A DNA stretch of 12,245 nucleotides, from positions 1 through 12,245 of the forward strand of contig PKER01000252.1 of NCBI GenBank assembly GCA_002919115.1. The letters are read 5' to 3'. A program made the position numbers and the translations under genes. Positions 7,952 through 12,245 of this stretch are shown piece after piece. The number at the start of each line of letters is the position of its first letter. Within the stretch, counting starts at the first letter, position 1. The notes beneath the pieces were generated by a model, which was not told the DNA's origin, did no database searches, and saw only the letters and a list, made by a program, of their open reading frames with translations. This DNA is from a bacterium (GTDB lineage: Bacteria > Actinomycetota > Thermoleophilia > Solirubrobacterales > 70-9).

Positions 7952-7994
7952 GTGAGGCGGATATGTGCGGCATAGGCGAATAAATCCGCCTCAC
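7952..7994. repeat. Palindromic unit 2 (43 nt)
   Basis: It is identical to unit 1 at 37 of 43 positions, and all six differences lie between the 11-nt arms. The arms 7952-7962 and 7984-7994 pair perfectly. The inner stem is weaker, with an A-A and a G-A mismatch, and has a seven-base loop sharing ATAG with unit 1. It is offset by 51 bp from unit 1, with an 8-nt spacer between the units. Confidence 0.9.
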
Positions 7995-8034
7995 TCGGGG
8001 CTTGCGGCCGAGTCCGAGGCGAGCGCCGCCGGCG

Positions 8035-8424
8035 CTACGCCGTGAACTCGGCCTCGCCGTTGCGGATGATCCGGTTGTCGCCCTGGGCGGCCTCGGTCGC
8101 GGTGACCACGCGGTCGCCCTCGACCGCCTTCACCGTCGCCGTGACCCGGATCTCCTGCTCGGGGAAGCCCATGCCCCGGAACTGCACCGCGAGCCGCTTG
8201 AGCGCCAGCGGGTCGCCGGCTGCCTCGGTGTGGGCGCGCGCGACCTGCGCCATCGAGTAGAGCCCGTGCAGGATGCAGCCCGGCAGGCCGACGCTCTTGG
8301 CGAACTCCTCGTCGATGTGGATCGGGTTCATGTCGCCCGACGCCTCGGCGTAGCGCCGGGGCAGGCCCGCGTCGGGGGTGACGCGCAGCTCGGGCAGCGA
8401 ATCGCCGACTTGGTAGCTGGCCAC
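8035..8424 (-). CDS. MaoC/hotdog (R)-hydratase, HadB-like subunit
   Basis: This is a single-hotdog MaoC-type hydratase of 129 residues. These enzymes dehydrate (R)-3-hydroxyacyl thioesters to trans-2-enoyl thioesters, or the reverse. The hydratase-2 signature YAEASGDMNPIHIDEEFA is complete, with the catalytic pair D31 and H36, and LHG at 52-54 follows the usual spacing. It starts with GTG three nt after the preceding dehydratase gene, whose last codons contain AGGAG about 11 nt upstream. The two-gene arrangement matches the HadA-HadB heterodimers of actinobacteria, in which the HadB partner carries the catalytic residues. Whether the substrate is an ACP thioester of a fatty acid elongation system or a CoA thioester cannot be told from sequence. 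It is the last gene of its unit; the palindromic array lies 35 nt past its stop. Confidence 0.88.
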   Translation of the reverse strand: MASYQVGDSLPELRVTPDAGLPRRYAEASGDMNPIHIDEEFAKSVGLPGCILHGLYSMAQVARAHTEAAGDPLALKRLAVQFRGMGFPEQEIRVTATVKAVEGDRVVTATEAAQGDNRIIRNGEAEFTA

Positions 8425-8427
8425 GGG

Positions 8428-8871
8428 TTAGCTCACTCCTCGCACGATGTTGGTCCAGGTGCCGCGCACGGTCTCGGCCCCGTCCTGGTTGGTGGAGACG
8501 GACTCGAACACGTAGAAGCCCAGGCCGGCGCGCTCGTCGATCGACTTGCAGGTGACCGTGGTCGAGAGCACGTCGTCCGCGCACACCGGCTCGCCCCAGA
8601 CGAACTCCTGGGCGCCGTGCACCATCCGCGCGAAGTCCATCCCGACCTCCTCGTCGAACAGCGCCGCGCCCAGCGCCGGCAGGCTGTAGACCACCGCGAA
8701 CATCGGCGGCGCGACGACGTCGCGGTAGCCGGCCGCGCGCGCGGCCTCGGCGTCGCGGTGGATCGGGCTCGCCTCGCCGACGACGTCGGCGTACTGCGTG
8801 ATGCGCGCCGCCTCGACCTCGAAGGAGACCGGCTCCCAGGACTTGCCGACGGCGTCCGTCTTGATCGCCAT
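8428..8871 (-). CDS. FAS1-like dehydratase (MaoC N-terminal family), HadA-like subunit
   Basis: This 147-residue hotdog protein has the pattern of the MaoC_dehydratas_N family, the non-catalytic or substrate-lining partner in HadA-HadB dehydratases. The identifying block runs from Y27 through ADVVGEASPIHRDAEAARAAG to VVAPPMFA (about 27-59), followed by the central helix region and a strand-rich second half (EPVCADDVL, GFYVFES, ETVRGTWTNIVR). A histidine (H38) sits where many HadA-type proteins have Tyr or Phe, so some catalytic capacity of its own cannot be excluded. The start is ATG without a ribosome binding site, and a -10-like TAGACT lies eight nt upstream. It is the first gene of a two-gene unit with the HadB-like gene three nt after it. 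Confidence 0.86.
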   Translation of the reverse strand: MAIKTDAVGKSWEPVSFEVEAARITQYADVVGEASPIHRDAEAARAAGYRDVVAPPMFAVVYSLPALGAALFDEEVGMDFARMVHGAQEFVWGEPVCADDVLSTTVTCKSIDERAGLGFYVFESVSTNQDGAETVRGTWTNIVRGVS

Positions 8872-8879
8872 GGCGCGGC

Positions 8880-8885
8880 AGTCTA
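8880..8885 (-). promoter_or_regulatory. Candidate -10 element (TAGACT) of the MaoC operon
   Basis: TAGACT, read on the minus strand, fits TANNNT and ends eight nt before the ATG at 8871, so the mRNA would be leaderless or have a leader of one or two bases. There is no Shine-Dalgarno sequence. No -35 match is evident. Confidence 0.5.
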
Positions 8886-8890
8886 AGCCG

Positions 8891-8910
8891 CGCGCCGCAC
8901 GCCCGGCGCG
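8891..8910 (-). terminator. GC hairpin between lepA and the MaoC operon, weak terminator candidate
   Basis: CGCGCC (8891-8896) and GGCGCG (8905-8910) form a 6-bp stem with an 8-nt loop in the 57-nt gap after the lepA stop. No T-run follows, so this is only a possible stem-only terminator, and such stems are common at this GC content. Confidence 0.22.
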
Positions 8911-8928
8911 GGTCCGCCCCAGGACAGC

Positions 8929-10722
8929 TCAGCGGTCGAGCTGCAGGACGCTCAGGAACGCCTCCTGCGGGACCTCGACGCGCCCCACCTGCTTCATGCG
9001 CTTCTTGCCGCGCTTCTGCTTCTCGAGCAGCTTGCGCTTGCGGGTCACGTCGCCGCCGTAGAGCTTCGCGGTCACGTCCTTGCGCAGCGCCTTGATCGTC
9101 TCGCGGGCGATCACGCGCGAGCCGACCGCCGCCTGCACGGGCACGTCGAAGAGCTGGCGTGGGATCGTCTCCTTGAGGCGCTCGACCATCGCCCGGCCCT
9201 CGTTGTAGGCCTTCTCGCGGTGGACGATCACCGAGAGCGCGTCCACCGGCTCGCCCGCGAGCAGGATGTCGAGCTTGACGAGGTCCGACTCCCGCTCCCC
9301 GATCGGCTCGTAGTCCAGCGACGCGTAGCCCGCGGTGCGCGACTTGAGCTGGTCGAAGAAGTCGAGGACGATCTCGGCCAGCGGCAGGTCGTAGCGGAGC
9401 TGCACGCGCTCCGGCGAGAGGTAGTGCATGTCGACGTGGGTGCCGCGGCGCTCCTGGCAGAGCTCCATGACCGCGCCGATCCGGTCCGACGGGCAGATCA
9501 CCGTCGCGCGGATGTAGGGCTCGGAGATCGACGCGATCGAGGCCGGGTCGGGGAGCTCGACCGGCGAGCGCACCTCCACCGTCTCGCCGCCGTTGAGCTC
9601 GACGGTGTAGCTCACGTTGGGCGTCGTGGCGAGCAGGTCCAGGTCGAACTCGCGCTCGAGCCGCTCGCGGACGATGTCCATGTGCAGGAGCCCGAGGAAG
9701 CCGCAGCGGAAGCCGAAGCCGAGCGCCTGCGAGGTCTCGGGCTCCCACGAGAGCGCCGCGTCGTTCAGCGAGAGCCGCTCGAGCGCCTCGCGCAGGTCCT
9801 CGTAGCGGTCGGTGTCTATCGGGAAGAGCCCGCAGAAGACCATCGGCTTGACCTCGCGGTAGCCGGGGAGCGGCTCGGAGGCCGGGTTCTCGGCGGTGGT
9901 CAGCGTGTCGCCGACGCGCAGCTTGGTCACGTCCTTGACGCCGGTGATCACGTAGCCCACCTCGCCGGCCTTCATCGCCTGCCCGGCGCTCATCTTCGGG
10001 CGGAAGAAGCCGATCTCGTCGATCTCCGCCTGGGTGCCGGTCTGCATCGCGCGGATCGGGTCGCCCTTGCGGAAGGTGCCGTCCACGCACCGCACGTACG
10101 CGACCACCCCGCGGTACTGGTCGAACTCGGAGTCGAAGATGAGGGCGCGCGGCGGCCCCTCCGGCTTGCCCTCGGGCGGCGGGATGCGCTTGACGATCGC
10201 CTCCAGGACCTCGCGCACGCCCTGGCCGGTCTTGGCCGAGATCATCAGCACGTCGTCGGGGTCGCCGCCGATCAGATCCAGCACCTCGGCGGCCACGCGC
10301 TCGGGCTCGGCGGACGGGAGGTCCACCTTGTTCAGCACCGGGATCAGCTCGAGCCCGGCCTCGATCGCGGCGTAGGTGTTCGCCACCGTCTGCGCCTCGA
10401 CGCCCTGCGCGGCGTCGACGACGAGCAGGGCGCCCTCGCACGCGGCGAGGCTGCGCGAGACCTCGTAGGAGAAGTCCACGTGGCCGGGCGTGTCGATCAG
10501 ATGCAGGTGGTACGTGTTGCCGTCCTCGGCGGTGTAGTCGCAGCGCACCGCCTGCGCCTTGATCGTGATGCCGCGCTCGCGCTCGAGATCCATCGAGTCG
10601 AGGATCTGAGGCATGTGGGACCGCTCATCGACCGCGCCCGTGATCTCCAGGATCCGGTCGGCAAGCGTGGACTTGCCGTGGTCGATGTGGGCGATGATCG
10701 AGAAGTTGCGGATCCGGTCCAT
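8929..10722 (-). CDS. lepA: Elongation factor 4 (LepA), ribosomal GTPase
   Basis: LepA/EF-4 is a translational GTPase related to EF-G and reported to act in back-translocation and 30S assembly. From the ATG at 10722 the protein has 597 residues, the usual length. Motifs: G1 AHIDHGKST (11-19), switch I RGITI (50-54), G3 DTPGH (77-81), G4 NKVD (131-134), G5 SAKTG (162-166). Domain II and the two EF-G-like alpha/beta domains follow. The LepA-specific C-terminal domain is recognisable from YGGDVTRKRKLLEKQKRGKK, and the protein ends with PQEAFLSVLQLD. The frame is open upstream towards murJ, but MDRIRNFSIIAHIDHGKST is the conserved family start. No ribosome binding site precedes it. Confidence 0.98.
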   Translation of the reverse strand: MDRIRNFSIIAHIDHGKSTLADRILEITGAVDERSHMPQILDSMDLERERGITIKAQAVRCDYTAEDGNTYHLHLIDTPGHVDFSYEVSRSLAACEGALLVVDAAQGVEAQTVANTYAAIEAGLELIPVLNKVDLPSAEPERVAAEVLDLIGGDPDDVLMISAKTGQGVREVLEAIVKRIPPPEGKPEGPPRALIFDSEFDQYRGVVAYVRCVDGTFRKGDPIRAMQTGTQAEIDEIGFFRPKMSAGQAMKAGEVGYVITGVKDVTKLRVGDTLTTAENPASEPLPGYREVKPMVFCGLFPIDTDRYEDLREALERLSLNDAALSWEPETSQALGFGFRCGFLGLLHMDIVRERLEREFDLDLLATTPNVSYTVELNGGETVEVRSPVELPDPASIASISEPYIRATVICPSDRIGAVMELCQERRGTHVDMHYLSPERVQLRYDLPLAEIVLDFFDQLKSRTAGYASLDYEPIGERESDLVKLDILLAGEPVDALSVIVHREKAYNEGRAMVERLKETIPRQLFDVPVQAAVGSRVIARETIKALRKDVTAKLYGGDVTRKRKLLEKQKRGKKRMKQVGRVEVPQEAFLSVLQLDR

Positions 10723-10735
10723 GGAGCGGCATCGG

Positions 10736-10741
10736 AGTATG
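10736..10741 (-). promoter_or_regulatory. Possible -10 element (CATACT) for lepA
   Basis: CATACT, read on the minus strand, has the A and T of a NANNNT -10 and lies 13 nt before the lepA ATG, which would give a leader of about six bases. The match is weak and no -35 is seen. lepA could equally be transcribed through from murJ. Confidence 0.25.
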
Positions 10742-10803
10742 GCGGGGACGCGCGCGCAACCGCGCGGCGGCCGAGCTCCCGTCCCGGGGCCGGCGACCTC
10801 GAC

Positions 10804-10827
10804 CACGGGTGGAGGGCCACGCCCGTG
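10804..10827 (-). terminator. Hairpin in the murJ-lepA gap, weak terminator candidate
   Basis: In the 146-nt gap between murJ and lepA, CACGGG (10804-10809) pairs with CCCGTG (10822-10827), with a T-G and a G-C pair continuing inward. An outer GCCGG/CCGGC pairing is possible across an asymmetric loop. No T-tract follows on the minus strand. It is the best-defined structure in this gap. Confidence 0.28.
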
Positions 10828-10868
10828 ACCGGCTTCCCTCGTCCAAGGGGCCGGGAGGGGCGGCCGCG

Positions 10869-12245
10869 CTAGCGGCGCAGGCGAAGCAGGCGCAGGACCT
10901 GGTGGGCCTCGGGGACGCGCAGGGCGACGATCAGGCCCGCGTAGACGAGCGCCCCCGCGCCCAGGCCGACGGCCAGCGCGACGATCTGGCCGCCCAGGCC
11001 GCTCCCCAGGGCGCCCGCGAGCGCGTCCCACACGAGGTACGAGACCACCGCGAGGCCGGCCGCGGCCGCGACCACGCGCGACGTGCTCCACGCGAGCCGG
11101 CCGAGCTCGAGCCTGCCCAGGATCCGGCGCAGGACGATGACCTGGGCGACGACGCTCGCGATCGTCGCGATGCTCGTCGCGGCGACGATGCCTCCCACCC
11201 CGAACGGCCCGTAGAACGCGAGCGCGACGAGCGCCGTGATCGCCAGGTTCCCGGCCGCGATCCAGGTGGGGATCCAGGCGCGCTGCAGGCTGAAGAACGT
11301 CCGCGTGAGCAGCAGGAACAGCCCGTTGAACGGCAGCGAGAACGCGAACCAGAACAGCGCCTCGGAGACGAGGTCGGTGGAGGCGGCGTCGAACTGGCCG
11401 CGCTCGTAGATCAGCCGCACCATCGGCTCGGAGAGCACGAGCACGGCCGCGGCGGCGGGCACGAGCAGCAGCATGATCTGCCGCATGCCGTTCGCCATCG
11501 TCGAGCGCAGCCCGTCGTAGTCGGCCCGCGCCGCGAACCGGGCCAGGGTCGGGAACAGCACGGTCGCGATCGCCACCGAGAACACCCCCTGCGGGAGCAT
11601 GTACACGCGGAACGCCTTGTCGATCGCGGCGGGCGCCTCGTCGGAGACCAGCGAGCCGAACAGCGAGTTGATCAGCAGGTTGAAGTTGACGAGCCCGAGG
11701 CTGATCGTCACCGGCAGCATGAGCAGCAGCACGCGCCGGACGGTGCGGTCGCCCAGCGCCCGCACGTTGCTCAGGCGCAGCGGCGCGGTGAGCGCCCGCC
11801 CGACCCCGTACGGCGTGTTGCGCAGGTCGAAGACGGGCAGGGCGAGCTGGATGATCGTGCCGACGAGCACGCCGATCGCGTAGGCGTAGATCTCGTCGTC
11901 CTCGGGGAAGGCGGGCGCGAGCCCGACCAGCGTCGCGATGATCGCGACGTTCCAGAAGAACGGCGAGATCGCGAACACCCCGAAGCGGTCGTAGCTGTTG
12001 AGGACGCCCACCACCATCCCGGTGAGGCCCAGCAGCACGACGATCGGGAACAGGATGCGCGAGAGCGCGACCGTGAGCTCGAAGACGTCGGCCTCGAAGC
12101 CGGGGACGACGAACCTCATGACGAACGGCGCGAGCAGGATGAAGAGCGCCGTGATCGCCCCGAGGATCAGCGCGACCAGGAAGATCATCGACGAGGCGAG
12201 CCGGAACGCCTCGCGCCGCTCCCCGCGCTCGAGGAGCGCCCTCAG
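10869..12245 (-). CDS. murJ: Lipid II flippase MurJ (MviN family), 5' end outside window
   Basis: MurJ is the MOP-superfamily membrane transporter that flips lipid II to the outer face of the cytoplasmic membrane for peptidoglycan synthesis. The visible 458 residues have twelve hydrophobic segments, compared with fourteen in the full family. So the first two helices and the N-terminal conserved arginines lie beyond the window edge. The frame stays open to base 12245, and the residues before the first in-frame ATG (12188), including LLERGERREAFRLASS, match the cytoplasmic loop that precedes helix 3 in MurJ, so that ATG is not the start. Other family landmarks are the Asn-rich LGLVNFNLLINSLFGS of helix 7 and YMLPQGVFSVAIATVLFP of helix 8. 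There is no appended C-terminal extracytoplasmic or kinase-like domain, unlike mycobacterial MviN. Confidence 0.93.
   Translation of the reverse strand: MRALLERGERREAFRLASSMIFLVALILGAITALFILLAPFVMRFVVPGFEADVFELTVALSRILFPIVVLLGLTGMVVGVLNSYDRFGVFAISPFFWNVAIIATLVGLAPAFPEDDEIYAYAIGVLVGTIIQLALPVFDLRNTPYGVGRALTAPLRLSNVRALGDRTVRRVLLLMLPVTISLGLVNFNLLINSLFGSLVSDEAPAAIDKAFRVYMLPQGVFSVAIATVLFPTLARFAARADYDGLRSTMANGMRQIMLLLVPAAAAVLVLSEPMVRLIYERGQFDAASTDLVSEALFWFAFSLPFNGLFLLLTRTFFSLQRAWIPTWIAAGNLAITALVALAFYGPFGVGGIVAATSIATIASVVAQVIVLRRILGRLELGRLAWSTSRVVAAAAGLAVVSYLVWDALAGALGSGLGGQIVALAVGLGAGALVYAGLIVALRVPEAHQVLRLLRLRR

Larger units (their letters stand above)
7896..7999. repeat. Palindromic repeat array between the MaoC operon and hrcA
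   Basis: This 104-bp element has perfect 16-bp outer inverted repeats (7896-7911 and 7984-7999) and contains two direct 43-nt units, each itself a palindrome. The 11-mer GTGAGGCGGAT occurs four times in alternating orientation, at 7901-7911, 7933-7943 (reverse), 7952-7962 and 7984-7994 (reverse). The first unit is about half A+T, well above the surroundings. Two folds exclude each other: two side-by-side hairpins, or a central hairpin (7933-7943 with 7952-7962, loop 8 nt) enclosed by the outer 16-bp stem. There is no T-tract on either strand and no clear target-site duplication. It could be a REP-type or MITE-like intergenic repeat, an operator array or a structured RNA; the window alone cannot decide. 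Confidence 0.9.

Noticed and set aside
7827..7994. A longer HrcA with 56 extra N-terminal residues reading through the palindromic array
   Set aside because: The family begins at the Met at 7826, the extension has no resemblance to HrcA, and a -10-like hexamer lies inside it.
7901..7994. CRISPR array (two repeats)
   Set aside because: The repeats are 43 nt, only two in number, divergent inside and separated by only 8 nt. There is no spacer of proper length and no cas gene.
7896..7999. Insertion-sequence remnant or intact MITE with target duplication
   Set aside because: Outer inverted repeats exist, but no flanking duplication was seen and no transposase fragment is nearby. It is kept only as one possible explanation of the array.
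10723..11091. N-terminal extension of LepA into the murJ 3' end
   Set aside because: The LepA family starts at MDRIRNFSIIAHIDHGKS. The extra region is Arg/Pro/Gly-rich, typical of the wrong frame in high-GC DNA, and overlaps murJ.

Overview
This is a 12.2 kb stretch of very GC-rich chromosome (most third codon positions are G or C) with dense, tightly packed housekeeping genes. The gene set (hrcA-dnaJ without grpE/dnaK, a paired MaoC-type dehydratase operon, cydB), the frequent GTG and TTG starts, and -10-like hexamers 6-8 nt from start codons that have no ribosome binding site all suggest an actinobacterium. The protein sequences look most like the Thermoleophilia (Solirubrobacterales group). 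That placement is from memory of the families, not from a search.

Layout. At the left edge (1-682, plus strand) are the 3' end of cydB (cytochrome bd oxidase subunit II) and a translationally coupled 65-residue two-helix membrane protein. Everything else is on the minus strand and, read in its own direction from the right edge, runs: murJ (lipid II flippase, 5' end outside the window), lepA (EF-4), a MaoC/HadA-HadB-like dehydratase pair, a palindromic repeat array, hrcA, dnaJ, prmA, a DUF2269-like membrane protein, murI (glutamate racemase), yqeY, phoH, ybeY and era. The era and small-ORF stop codons share one palindromic CTAG at 679-682, so the two convergent units overlap by 4 bp.

How the genes fit together. 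hrcA-dnaJ-prmA forms one apparent transcription unit (heat-shock repressor, co-chaperone, ribosomal protein L11 methyltransferase). The DUF2269-like gene, murI, yqeY, phoH, ybeY and era form a second, with phoH-ybeY-era joined by 1-4 nt junctions. It combines cell-wall D-glutamate supply with rRNA maturation and ribosome assembly (YbeY, Era, PhoH). murJ adds the lipid II flipping step of wall synthesis. The two MaoC proteins probably form a heterodimeric (R)-3-hydroxyacyl-thioester dehydratase.

The window is mainly ordinary core genome, and I see no defence, mobile or biosynthetic system. The most unusual element is the 104-bp array at 7896-7999, between the MaoC operon and hrcA. It has two 43-nt palindromic units, four alternating copies of an 11-mer and a perfect 16-bp outer inverted repeat, which allows two mutually exclusive folds. 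Next in interest are a 22-bp dyad abutting the hrcA -10 hexamer with no CIRCE seen, a recurring leaderless-promoter signature, a compact YbeY, and the cydB-coupled mini membrane protein. No tRNA, rRNA, CRISPR array or insertion sequence was recognised, and no gene-free stretch exceeds about 210 bases.
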